From NCBI GenBank assembly GCA_025060695.1, contig JANXBH010000010.1, positions 1 through 60,446 of the forward strand: a stretch of DNA of 60,446 nucleotides. Reading direction: 5' to 3'. The position numbers and the translations under genes are program-made. Below the pieces are notes generated by a model that made no database searches, was not told the DNA's origin, and was given only the letters and a program-made list of their open reading frames with translations. This document shows positions 52,951 through 60,446 of this stretch, in pieces. The DNA comes from Caldifarciminota bacterium. Lineage in GTDB: Bacteria; Hydrothermota; Hydrothermia; LBFQ01; DSFT01. The first letter of the stretch is position 1, and every line of letters starts with the position of its first letter.

Positions 52951-53836
52951 GTTTTACAATTTTTGAGATATAGAATGGTTCAAAATTTCCAAATCTTATA
53001 TAAACGCCATATCCAAAACTATCATAATAGTAATCTTCAAAAGGGAAAGAAACTTTCTCAATTTTTAAATTATCGTATTTTTTTATTAAATAATCAATAA
53101 CCTCTTCGTTTTCTTCCTTCGTAATTGTGCAAGTTGAATATACAAGCACACCCCTTCTTTTTAAACACTTAAAGCCACTTTCTATTAAAGATTTCTGCAA
53201 TTTTGAAAATTCTTTTACCTTCTTATAACTCCACCACTTTATAATATCCTTATTTTTGTGAATAGTTCCAATTGCAGAGCATGGAACATCCACAAGAACC
53301 CTATCAAAATAATTCTCATAATATTTATAAAACAACTCCCCCTTAAACTGAGTAATAACTACATTTATGCAACCCATCCTATCTACATTAAATGCAAGTG
53401 CAGATGTTCTGTCAATACTGACATCGTTAGCAACTATAACTCCTTTGTTATTCATAAATTGAGAAATTAATGTGGTTTTTGAACCGGGAGATGCACAAAG
53501 GTCTAAAACAAGCTCTCCTTCTTGTGGTTCTAATACTATGACTGGCAGCATGGAGGACAATTCTTGAACGTATATATAACCTAAATAGTGCTCAAGAGTA
53601 TTTCCAATCTCAGATGGATAGTACTCTACCCTAAATGCAAAATCTAAAAACTCTATTCTTGAAAGAATAAAACCCTTTTTAGTTAATCTACTATAAACAT
53701 CCTCTATATTTGCTTTTAAAGTATTTACTCTAATTATAGGTCTAAGTGGATATATTGCCCAATTTAAAAAATTCTCATATTCATCTTTAAAATGCCCTCT
53801 TAAAAATTTATCTAATTGTCTGTTTTCTATTTTCAC
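52946..53836 (-). CDS. RsmB/NOP2-family RNA (cytosine-5)-methyltransferase
   Basis: 296 residues. LVLDLCASPGSKTTLISQFM is the SAM motif; DRVLVDVPCSAIGTIHKNKD has the Pro-Cys pair and LVYSTCTITKEENEEVIDYL the catalytic Thr-Cys, both needed for m5C formation. No N-terminal NusB domain, so it is like RsmF/YebU-core or archaeal NSUN6-like enzymes. Starts with GTG next to the variant motif CCTTAAACTTTACCCT. Confidence 0.9.
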   Translation of the reverse strand: MKIENRQLDKFLRGHFKDEYENFLNWAIYPLRPIIRVNTLKANIEDVYSRLTKKGFILSRIEFLDFAFRVEYYPSEIGNTLEHYLGYIYVQELSSMLPVIVLEPQEGELVLDLCASPGSKTTLISQFMNNKGVIVANDVSIDRTSALAFNVDRMGCINVVITQFKGELFYKYYENYFDRVLVDVPCSAIGTIHKNKDIIKWWSYKKVKEFSKLQKSLIESGFKCLKRRGVLVYSTCTITKEENEEVIDYLIKKYDNLKIEKVSFPFEDYYYDSFGYGVYIRFGNFEPFYISKIVKL

Positions 53837-53884
53837 AGGGTAAAGTTTAAGGTAGCTTTGATAACTTTAAAATTTTAAAAACTT
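53837..53884. promoter_or_regulatory. Divergent promoters (m5C methyltransferase / DUF4388-like)
   Basis: Plus strand CTTTAAAATTTTAAAAACTT (53865-53884) abuts the GTG at 53885. Minus strand has a degenerate CTTAAACTTT before the GTG at 53836. Confidence 0.5.
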
Positions 53885-54190
53885 GTGTCAAAGCAAATAA
53901 ATATTAGGGGGGATTTTTTAAGTATTCTTTGGAAAGCAGTTGATGAAGAAATTACAGGAAGATTAGAATTTTTGGAGCCAAAAGGTTCCGGTATTGTGAG
54001 AATTAGTATGATAAATGGAAATATCTATCAAATAGATAGTTCTTGGGGTTTTGGAAGGTCAGAAATAAATAAAATCTTAGAATGGAAAGTAGGTGAATGT
54101 AGAATAAAAAAGCTCACAGAAAGTGAAATAGAAGAATTGAAGCAGAAAAATATTATTATGACTCCCGCTGAAATATTACTTTTGAAATGA
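53885..54190 (+). CDS. DUF4388 (PatA N-terminal-like) domain protein
   Basis: 101 residues. ITGRLEFLEPKGSGIVRISM and INGNIYQIDSSWGFG follow the DUF4388 pattern (strand, strand, small loop, GxIxxA-like). These domains occur in signalling proteins of myxobacteria, cyanobacteria and FCB groups; the mechanism is unknown. Starts with GTG and is ATGA-coupled to the arginase-family gene. Confidence 0.65.
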   Translation: MSKQINIRGDFLSILWKAVDEEITGRLEFLEPKGSGIVRISMINGNIYQIDSSWGFGRSEINKILEWKVGECRIKKLTESEIEELKQKNIIMTPAEILLLK

Positions 54191-54966
54191 TAAATGTTCT
54201 TGGAATATGTTATGAAGGTAAGGAGAATTTTTTAAAGGGGACAAGAATTGCTCCGGGATATATAAGATGGGCTATAGAATCTATTGAAGATACATCAATA
54301 TATCAGGATAATAAAAGTTATAAGCCATACAATGAGCTTGGTGATATTCACGTTCCTTGGGAATATAGCAATTACGAAGTAATTGAATTTATATCTGAGA
54401 GAGTAGAAAAATTAATTGATTTATACAAAATGCCATTTGTATTTATTGGAGGGGACCATTTTATTACATATCCTGTAGTTAAAATAATTTCCCAATATAT
54501 TGATGATTTTGCAATTATCCATTTAGATGCACATTTAGATAGAAGGGATATTTTTGAAGGTTCAAAATACAACCATGCAACATTTATTAGGAGACTTGAA
54601 GAGGAAGGATTTACTATTTATACTTTGGGATATAGAAGTTTTGCATCAAAAGAAGAATATATAAACGAAAGGTGTTATAGTTTTAAAGTTTTAGAACCAC
54701 TTGAAAAAATTATAAATAATCATTCTAAATTCTACTTAACCATTGATTTAGATGTTCTTGATCCATCTATATTTCCTTCTGTAAGCAACCCTGAACCAAA
54801 TGGTATTAGCACTATTGAAATTATACATTCAATAAAACTCCTAAGAAATAAAATCATTAGTGCGGATATTGTAGAATTTTCACCTATGGTATCGGATCAC
54901 TATAGAAGCGGAGTAATCGCATCCATAATCTTAAGAGAACTTATTATTTCTATGAAAAAAGTATAG
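54187..54966 (+). CDS. Ureohydrolase (agmatinase/arginase family)
   Basis: 259 residues. Metal ligands are in IGGDHFITYP, IIHLDAHLDRRD and LTIDLDVLDPSIFP; YNHATFIRRL and SVSNPEPNGIS are agmatinase-type loops. Most likely converts agmatine to putrescine and urea, though arginase or formimidoglutamase activity cannot be excluded. No speA is in the window. Confidence 0.9.
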   Translation: MINVLGICYEGKENFLKGTRIAPGYIRWAIESIEDTSIYQDNKSYKPYNELGDIHVPWEYSNYEVIEFISERVEKLIDLYKMPFVFIGGDHFITYPVVKIISQYIDDFAIIHLDAHLDRRDIFEGSKYNHATFIRRLEEEGFTIYTLGYRSFASKEEYINERCYSFKVLEPLEKIINNHSKFYLTIDLDVLDPSIFPSVSNPEPNGISTIEIIHSIKLLRNKIISADIVEFSPMVSDHYRSGVIASIILRELIISMKKV

Positions 54967-54975
54967 TTAAAATAA

Positions 54976-55881
54976 TTAGTCAAAATAGGATAACCATTCA
55001 TATGACCTTTCTCTAAGATAATCTACATAATACGAAAAGTCCTCATAAAAACATCCGCAAGTTCTTAAGGAAGAAACAAATTTATCTAAGTAATCAAATG
55101 CAATATTAATCGTCTTTTTATGGGCATTACAACTTTTTATTATGTCCTTCAACTTGACCTCATCTTCTATATAGTTTAGAACTTCTTTATATTCTTCAAA
55201 TGCAAAAATAAGAGGTAAGCTAATTTTTCCCCTCTTAATATCTATAAAGAAATCCTCACAGTCATCAATAATTTGATATGCAACACCCAATAAAGAGCCA
55301 AAATCTCTAAATTTATCTATATCCTGATTTACAACTATAGCAGAGGAAGAAAATGAATATTCAAATAGAGATGCGGTTTTATTTTTAATTATATCAAAAT
55401 AGTTCTTCTTTAATAATTTATCTTCCTTGCTTAAAAGTTCTTCGTAAAGTTCTCCTCTTATCATATTTTTTGAAGTTCTAATAAATTCATCTAAAACTAA
55501 CGAATTACCATAGTTCTTTACAAATTCCAAAGACTTTATAAATACATAGTCTCCACTTAAAACCGCTACCGAATTACCATATAATTTATTTACAGTAGGA
55601 TAGTCTCTTCTAATATTTTCATTATCAATAATATCATCGTGTATAAGTGATGACGCATGTAAGAGCTCAACAGATATAGCTAAATTTAATGTCATATCAT
55701 TTAGCAAATTGTAATTTTTTACTACAATCATATATGCTAATGCTCTAAGCCTTTTTCCCATTAAAATAAACTCAGGAATTAAAACCTTTTCTTCAAATAA
55801 TTTTTTTATATTCAATTCCAATTGCTCTAATTGTTTTCTATATTTTTCTCTTAGTAAATTGAGTAAATTTTCACTCTTCAA
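54976..55881 (-). CDS. Polyprenyl diphosphate synthase
   Basis: 301 residues of the trans-prenyltransferase family. First aspartate-rich motif in SSLIHDDIIDNENIRRDYPT, second in YQIIDDCEDFFIDIKRGK. Chain length is uncertain; the region before the first motif has no bulky FF pair near the DDxxD, so a long-chain product (quinone side chain) is possible. Overlaps the S1 gene by 11 nt. Confidence 0.9.
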   Translation of the reverse strand: MKSENLLNLLREKYRKQLEQLELNIKKLFEEKVLIPEFILMGKRLRALAYMIVVKNYNLLNDMTLNLAISVELLHASSLIHDDIIDNENIRRDYPTVNKLYGNSVAVLSGDYVFIKSLEFVKNYGNSLVLDEFIRTSKNMIRGELYEELLSKEDKLLKKNYFDIIKNKTASLFEYSFSSSAIVVNQDIDKFRDFGSLLGVAYQIIDDCEDFFIDIKRGKISLPLIFAFEEYKEVLNYIEDEVKLKDIIKSCNAHKKTINIAFDYLDKFVSSLRTCGCFYEDFSYYVDYLRERSYEWLSYFD

Positions 55882-57580
55882 GATCTGTTAACTCTTTTAA
55901 TTTTGAAAGTTCTTTACTTAGAATATCTCCAAGATTTAAACGAGCTGGCTCTTGGAGTTCTTTAAGTTTTTTCTTTGCTTCTTCCTGCTTTTGTTTTTCA
56001 AGAAGTTTATAGTATTGTCTTTCCGAAAGTAAAACTCTTTTCTTTTCAGGCTCAACTCTAACTACCGCTAAATTAAGTTCTTCACCAATACTATATACTT
56101 CCCTTGGATTACCTTTTCTTTGAGTACTGCTTATTGGAACAAATCCCTCAATTCCATCGTAAATATCTACCACTATTCCTTTATCTAAAATTCTAATAAT
56201 GGGGGCTTTTAAAATAGTATCAGGTTTTAGAGTTTCAGAAATCTGCGTCCAAGGATTAGCTGTAAGTTCTTTTAGACTCAACTCTATCATTCTGTGCTTT
56301 TTATCTATATCTTTAACAAGTGCTTTAATTTTTTGCCCTTTTCTTAGAAATTCTTCAGGATTTTTAACCTTCTTAGTCCAAGACATATTGGAAACATGAA
56401 TATAACCAAATATTTCAGGTTCCAATTCCACAATAGCACCATCAATATCAAAGTCTATTACTTTTCCTTTTACAATGGAATTTATTGAATATTTTTCCTC
56501 AATAACTGCCCATGGATCAGGTTGAACCTGCTTCATTCCTAAGGATATTCTCTCTCTTTCTACGTCCACATTTAGAACAACTAATTCTACTTCTTGACCA
56601 ACTCTTACCATTTCAGACGGATGACTTGGGGGTCTCCCCCATTTCATTTCAGAAATATGAACCAATCCATCAATACCCGACTCAAGCTCTACAAAGAAAC
56701 CAAAATCTAAAATTTTCTTTACTTTGCCTTTTACTTTACTACCAATAGGATATTTTTGAGCAATGGACTGCCAAGGATGAGGTTGGAGTCTTTTAATAGA
56801 TAGTATTATCTTTCTATTATCTCTATCAATATCTATCACTTGCACCTTCACTCTATCACCGACTTTATATAGCTCATCTATTCTCTTTATTTTATTCCAA
56901 GATATTTCCGAAATATGGACTAATCCTTCTATACCACCAATATTCACAAAAAGTCCAAATTCCACTATACTGCTTATTACCCCATCAAATACATCACCTA
57001 TCTTAATTTCACTCAACCTCTGCTTTGCTAATTCTTCCTCTTCTTCTAATACTTCTATTCTTGAAACCACAATGTTTTTTCTTTGAACGTCTATTTTTAT
57101 AATTTTTACAGGTAAAATCTTACCTACAAAACTATTAAAGTTTTTAATTTTTTTTCTATCTATTTGACTCCCGGGTAAAAATGCTTCAACTCCAAAAACA
57201 TCAACCACTAATCCACCTTTTACAATTCTTAAGACTTTACTATATACTGTCTCATTATTTTCATATGCATTTCTTATTTTTTCCCAATTTAACATAAAAT
57301 CCGCTTTATGCTTTGAAACTTTTACACCTTCCTTACTGTCAACTTTTTCTATATACACACTTATTTCATCTCCAACATTATACTCACCACTCCTTATTTC
57401 CTCTACTTTTAATATACCTTCAGCCTTACCTCCTATATCAACAAAAACTTCCCTTGGAGTAATTTTCAGAATCTTTCCTTTTACTATTTCACCCTCCTTT
57501 AGAACTTCCACTTTTAACTGCTTGTTTATAAGCTCTAAATAATCACTATCACTCACTTCCACTTTCTCCTTACCTAACAT
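55871..57580 (-). CDS. rpsA: S1 RNA-binding protein, ribosomal protein S1-like
   Basis: About 569 residues with six S1 domains, the clearest being VFDGVISSIVEFGLFVNIGG, KGKVKKILDFGFFVELESG and KGKVIDFDIDGAIVELEP, each followed by a GxxHxS segment. Size and repeat number fit bacterial S1. Unlike most units here, the mRNA would have a leader: GGAGGTGAG sits 6-14 nt before the ATG at 57580, with the motif copy about 40 bp further up. A GTG at 57589 falls in the Shine-Dalgarno region and is less likely. Confidence 0.92.
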   Translation of the reverse strand: MLGKEKVEVSDSDYLELINKQLKVEVLKEGEIVKGKILKITPREVFVDIGGKAEGILKVEEIRSGEYNVGDEISVYIEKVDSKEGVKVSKHKADFMLNWEKIRNAYENNETVYSKVLRIVKGGLVVDVFGVEAFLPGSQIDRKKIKNFNSFVGKILPVKIIKIDVQRKNIVVSRIEVLEEEEELAKQRLSEIKIGDVFDGVISSIVEFGLFVNIGGIEGLVHISEISWNKIKRIDELYKVGDRVKVQVIDIDRDNRKIILSIKRLQPHPWQSIAQKYPIGSKVKGKVKKILDFGFFVELESGIDGLVHISEMKWGRPPSHPSEMVRVGQEVELVVLNVDVERERISLGMKQVQPDPWAVIEEKYSINSIVKGKVIDFDIDGAIVELEPEIFGYIHVSNMSWTKKVKNPEEFLRKGQKIKALVKDIDKKHRMIELSLKELTANPWTQISETLKPDTILKAPIIRILDKGIVVDIYDGIEGFVPISSTQRKGNPREVYSIGEELNLAVVRVEPEKKRVLLSERQYYKLLEKQKQEEAKKKLKELQEPARLNLGDILSKELSKLKELTDLEE

Positions 57581-57625
57581 ATATCTCACCTCCTATAATA
57601 TAGCTTTTGAAAACTTTGAAATTTT
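57581..57625 (-). promoter_or_regulatory. Promoter motif plus Shine-Dalgarno leader of rpsA
   Basis: Minus strand CTTTAAAATTTCAAAG near 57626-57611, then about 30 nt and GGAGGTGAG before the ATG. This is the one motif copy followed by a true leader. Confidence 0.55.
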
Positions 57626-57683
57626 AAAGTATTTTAATAATAGTTGTTTGGATTTTGTTAAGAAAAGTTTTCATAATTTAAAT

Positions 57684-58325
57684 ATGAGAGTTTTAAAATC
57701 AATTCTTGATATACTAATCACACCAGTTTGTCCCATATGTGAAAATAATTTTTCTTCCGGTATATGCTGTGATAGTTGTTTCTTAGATTTAGCTAATGAC
57801 TTCAATGATTATAATAGAACAAGAAGCTTGGGCATTACTAAAGCAATATCGGTTTTTGTATATAGTGATAGAGTAAAAAAGCTTATTGAATATTACAAGT
57901 ATGAAGGTTTTTTGAAAATAGGTAGATTTTTTAGTGAATTGCTTTCACACAAGATTTTAGCTAAAAGAGAATTATTTAAAGAAAAGTCCATAATTGTGCC
58001 AATTCCTACAAGTAAAGCAAGGATTAGAGAAAGAGGTTTTGATCATACAGAGTATTTGGCAAAGGAAGTTTCAAGAATTACAGGTGTAGAATATAAAAAA
58101 CTACTATCAAGTGAATATAGACCAAGTCAGACTAAAGTTAAAGATAGGTTTGAAAATTCCAAAAATAGGTTTTTCGGAATAAGTTTATCTGAATATAGGG
58201 AATATCAGATTATACTTTTAGACGACGTAATAACCTCAGGCTCTACTATGCTAAGTGCTATAAATGTTTTAAGTAATTTAGGATATAACGATATAGTATG
58301 CCTTTCAGTAGCTATGAAGATTTAA
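57684..58325 (+). CDS. ComF-family phosphoribosyltransferase-like protein
   Basis: About 213 residues. N-terminal zinc-type CPICENNFSSGICCDSCFLD, YKYEGFLKIGRFF, VPIPTSKARIRERGFDHTEYLAKE and the PRPP loop IILLDDVITSGSTM are all ComF features; ComF acts in natural transformation or in recycling. An upstream TTG at 57648 would add 12 residues; the ATG at 57684 fits the family length and is preceded by CATAATTTAAAT, a -10-like element at start-codon spacing. Confidence 0.88.
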   Translation: MRVLKSILDILITPVCPICENNFSSGICCDSCFLDLANDFNDYNRTRSLGITKAISVFVYSDRVKKLIEYYKYEGFLKIGRFFSELLSHKILAKRELFKEKSIIVPIPTSKARIRERGFDHTEYLAKEVSRITGVEYKKLLSSEYRPSQTKVKDRFENSKNRFFGISLSEYREYQIILLDDVITSGSTMLSAINVLSNLGYNDIVCLSVAMKI

Positions 58326-59203
58326 ATTGAAAAAATTCCATAGCCTAAAGATGTTTTTGCACCAATACCGTGATATTCTAAGGCTTCTTTTAGTAATTTT
58401 TCTGCTTTACTTAGAAGGACCTCATTTCTTGAAAGAATTATGAATTTGAATTTTGTTTTCTCAACAGTTAGAAATTTTATGGGCACTGGAGTTTGCCAAT
58501 CAGCAGGTGGTTCGTCTCCTGAGTAATAGTCCGAATAATGGACATTCATGATATCCATTGCGAGTTTTATATCTTCCACAGGATATGCATCCATAAATAT
58601 AACTTTGCCAGCTTGTCTCTGCGTGCCAAAAATTTGTATTAGATCACTAAATCTTATTCCGTTAATCTCTATATCTATATTATCCTCTCCGTTTTCAAGA
58701 GCTTTTGAAAGTTCCTTTAGAATTTCTTCAAATGTTTGATTTTTCTGTTTTGTTGTTTGATATACTTGATCTGCAAACTTTCTTATGCTCCAATGTCTTG
58801 TTACACCCTTTACTGCACTCCCTGGAATATACGGAATACCATATATGTGATGTAAAGTCATAGATGTTTCTTGTGGATGCGATGCTCCAAGTCCGATGAT
58901 AAGCCTCCATTTGCATTCGGCAAGGAGTTCTACATAAAATAATCCTGAATTACTTAGCGAATTAACTATTTTATCTACACGTTTTTCGATATTTGTTAAA
59001 GTATTTGTATTCCACCTAAATTTTTCAATTTCATCTCTAATTCTAATTTTTTCGGGAGGATCACCTACAATTTGTGGCAAATTAAAAATGTAGTAAAAGT
59101 TATAATTTCCATACTGATTATTTTGAATGACACCTATTGATGAAATAATTCTATATGTATCAGATGGCAAATATTTATTATCACGAGAAAACTGAATACT
59201 CAT
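58322..59203 (-). CDS. cmr6: Type III-B CRISPR RAMP protein Cmr6
   Basis: 293 residues. LIIGLGASHPQETSMTLHHI, IPYIPGSAVKGVTRHWSI, FGTQRQAGKVIFMDAYP, DIMNVHYSDYY and the C-terminal GIGAKTSLGYGIF glycine-rich loop are all diagnostic of Cmr6. It caps the head of the Cmr effector backbone on crRNA. GGAGG lies 10 nt before the ATG. Last gene of a cmr4-cmr5-cmr6 run; overlaps comF by 4 nt. Confidence 0.95.
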   Translation of the reverse strand: MSIQFSRDNKYLPSDTYRIISSIGVIQNNQYGNYNFYYIFNLPQIVGDPPEKIRIRDEIEKFRWNTNTLTNIEKRVDKIVNSLSNSGLFYVELLAECKWRLIIGLGASHPQETSMTLHHIYGIPYIPGSAVKGVTRHWSIRKFADQVYQTTKQKNQTFEEILKELSKALENGEDNIDIEINGIRFSDLIQIFGTQRQAGKVIFMDAYPVEDIKLAMDIMNVHYSDYYSGDEPPADWQTPVPIKFLTVEKTKFKFIILSRNEVLLSKAEKLLKEALEYHGIGAKTSLGYGIFSI

Positions 59204-59206
59204 TGC

Positions 59207-59806
59207 TTATTCCTCCTCTTCTGTTTCAATCATTCCTTCTGCAAATCTCCTTAACCAATTTAAAAAGGCAAGAATTTCTTCAGTTACATGACGATACTCG
59301 TAGGAGTTAAGAGAAATTACCCACTTAATAAGTTCGTTCTGGTTATTTGGCATCCTTATCCGTGCAGTAGCATCACTTTTAAGGTAATCCGTAATTTGTC
59401 TATAAATTAAATCGTAAGCATTTCCGTTCTTCTTTTTAGCAAAAACAAAAGCAAGCGTTTGCCCGAGTCCATTTGAAATAATCATCTGAGGAATCTTTCT
59501 TACATATGAGCGGAAATTATTAAGTAGACTATTATATTTAGCAATAACTTCTCTTTCTTTTTCAGAAAGATTATCTTTATTTGCTGCATGGTATTCAATT
59601 TCATTCAAAATTTTTCTTATTTTTTCCTCATTAATTTGTTTTTTAAAAGATTCAATAACTTCTTTTTTAAAATTTTCAAGACCTTCATAAAAGTAATGAT
59701 ACTTAGATTCTTCAACATTTAGTTTCTTGAGTCCACTTACACAGTTGTATGCAAACTCTGCTCTTCCTTTTTCAAGTTTGTTAATTAAGTTCAGATTATT
59801 TGACAT
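59207..59806 (-). CDS. cmr5: Type III-B CRISPR protein Cmr5
   Basis: 199 residues, helical. NLINKLEKGRAEFAYNCV at the start, SYVRKIPQMIISNGLGQTL and FAKKKNGNAYDLIYRQITDY in the middle, LAFLNWLRRFAEGMIE at the end match Cmr5, the small subunit lining the Cmr filament. Longer than many (about 120-150) owing to a helical insert around 45-95. AGGGAG precedes the ATG. Confidence 0.93.
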   Translation of the reverse strand: MSNNLNLINKLEKGRAEFAYNCVSGLKKLNVEESKYHYFYEGLENFKKEVIESFKKQINEEKIRKILNEIEYHAANKDNLSEKEREVIAKYNSLLNNFRSYVRKIPQMIISNGLGQTLAFVFAKKKNGNAYDLIYRQITDYLKSDATARIRMPNNQNELIKWVISLNSYEYRHVTEEILAFLNWLRRFAEGMIETEEEE

Positions 59807-59827
59807 GGCTAAACTCCCTGTTTTATT

Positions 59828-60446
59828 TCATAAAAATTTGACCCTCATGAAACCTTTGCCAACTGTTTGACTACCGCCAATTTGAATGACTTCTGGAATT
59901 CCTTTTGTAAAAAATTCTGCAATCAATTTTGCCTCTTTAGCAGGCGTATTATCCTTAAATACACCTTTTTTATCGTCCTCAACTCTCGGCTGGGAGAACA
60001 TTACTATTGAATACATAATTGTATCTTGTGGTAGATACTCTTCCGTCCAGAGCGCTCCAGATTGGACTGTTCCAGTTACATCATCAATCTTAGTTCTTGT
60101 GATTACCTCGGTAGACGATTTGACAAAGTGCTTAAAATCGTCGTCACTCAAGATAACTAAATCTTTTTTTAGTTTGTCTCTCCAAAATTGGTATGAATTG
60201 TCATTAGGGAAAATATTATCTGAAAGCCATTCGGCTAGCTTTGTGGTGTTTTGATCCTTTATAACTTCAAAAGTAAATTCTTCAAGCACAATTTTAGAAG
60301 AAATCTCAATGTTAGATGTATTTGGTATAGTGTTTTGAAGATTTTGAAAATCCGAGAAATTGAAATCAGTTATCCCAGCAAGTTTAAGGTCTTTCTTGAA
60401 CCTTTCAAGCACCATAGGACAAGTAATCCAGGCAAAAACACCTTTA
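59828..60446 (-). CDS. cmr4: Type III-B CRISPR backbone RNase Cmr4 (5' end beyond the window)
   Basis: C-terminal part of Cmr4, about 206 residues visible. The frame continues past the ATG at 60415 to the right edge, giving GVFAWITCPMVLERFKK, a conserved Cmr4 segment, so the true start lies outside. GALWTEEYLPQDTIMYSIVM, GGSQTVGKGFMRVKFL (C-terminal glycine-rich loop) are also typical. Cmr4 subunits form the crRNA-binding backbone and cleave target RNA. The rest of the cmr operon is expected to the right. Confidence 0.92.
   Translation of the reverse strand, partial: KGVFAWITCPMVLERFKKDLKLAGITDFNFSDFQNLQNTIPNTSNIEISSKIVLEEFTFEVIKDQNTTKLAEWLSDNIFPNDNSYQFWRDKLKKDLVILSDDDFKHFVKSSTEVITRTKIDDVTGTVQSGALWTEEYLPQDTIMYSIVMFSQPRVEDDKKGVFKDNTPAKEAKLIAEFFTKGIPEVIQIGGSQTVGKGFMRVKFL

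Noticed and set aside
57648-57683. TTG start for the ComF-like gene at 57648
   Set aside because: It adds 12 residues absent from the family; the ATG at 57684 has a -10-like CATAAT at start-codon spacing.
59886-60254. 122-codon plus-strand frame opposite cmr4
   Set aside because: It is an antisense shadow of an unmistakable cmr4 and has no start signal.

Overview
The window reads as chromosomal DNA of an AT-rich, outer-membrane-bearing bacterium. Evidence for two membranes: an LptD-like protein, a heptose-pathway kinase (RfaE1), several lipoproteins and beta-barrel-like proteins, and an Mla-type ATPase. Two secreted proteins end in type IX secretion (T9SS) type-A-like sorting domains, which points to the FCB side of the tree; the gene mix (RtcB, split GcvPA, Cas6/Cmr, LonC, standalone NuoI-like ferredoxins) would suit a thermophilic lineage such as WOR-3/Hydrothermae. 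That placement is inference, not a database result. Coding density is very high: same-strand neighbours usually overlap by 1-17 nt, several convergent pairs overlap at their 3' ends, and only about 20469-21435 lacks a convincing intact gene.

Layout. 1-5.7 kb: rpsO-pnp-radC, an orphan cas6, alanine dehydrogenase and a GT2 glycosyltransferase. 5.7-14.2 kb: a TPR protein, a SpoIID-like T9SS cargo, rfaE1, pyrR-lonC-TauE and a NYN nuclease. 14.2-22.8 kb: rsmG/murG/panB operon, three small lipoproteins, rtcB, gcvH, a decayed patch, a methyltransferase and a barrel lipoprotein. 22.8-38.6 kb: tRNA-Thr fused head-to-tail with gcvPA, PhoD phosphatase, lysA, an ACT-like protein, SRAP, a Clp ATPase, a NuoI-like protein, a nitrilase, an O-antigen-ligase-like protein, prmC, a sigma factor and an MlaF-like ATPase. 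38.6-50 kb: a second T9SS cargo behind a classical promoter, AhpD, P1 peptidase, plsC, coaBC, rpoZ, accD, ftsX, purE, amidase, recJ, lysC. 50-60.4 kb: rsfS, second NuoI-like protein, lptD, m5C methyltransferase, agmatinase-like enzyme, prenyl synthase, S1 protein, ComF and a type III-B CRISPR module (cmr4-cmr5-cmr6), cut by the right edge.

The most striking signal is not a gene. About 30 transcription-unit starts, including the tRNA, carry one motif, CTTTAAAATTTT (often extended to the palindrome CTTTAAAATTTTAAAG), whose centre lies about 8-13 bp from the start codon or tRNA 5' end. The spacing fits a -10 element that initiates transcription at or within a few nt of the start codon, so most first genes would be leaderless (ATG, GTG or TTG). 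Genes inside operons instead use overlaps or Shine-Dalgarno sites. In four divergent pairs the whole 20-21 bp between the two start codons is a single copy of this palindrome, apparently one promoter reading both ways. The tRNA-Thr begins at the same distance from its motif, and gcvPA starts one nt after the tRNA, so tRNA 3' processing would itself make a leaderless gcvPA mRNA. In four places the upstream gene's stop codon is built into the motif. Exported proteins in these units have unusually short signal sequences. Together these point to a compact start-signal system that merits transcript mapping.
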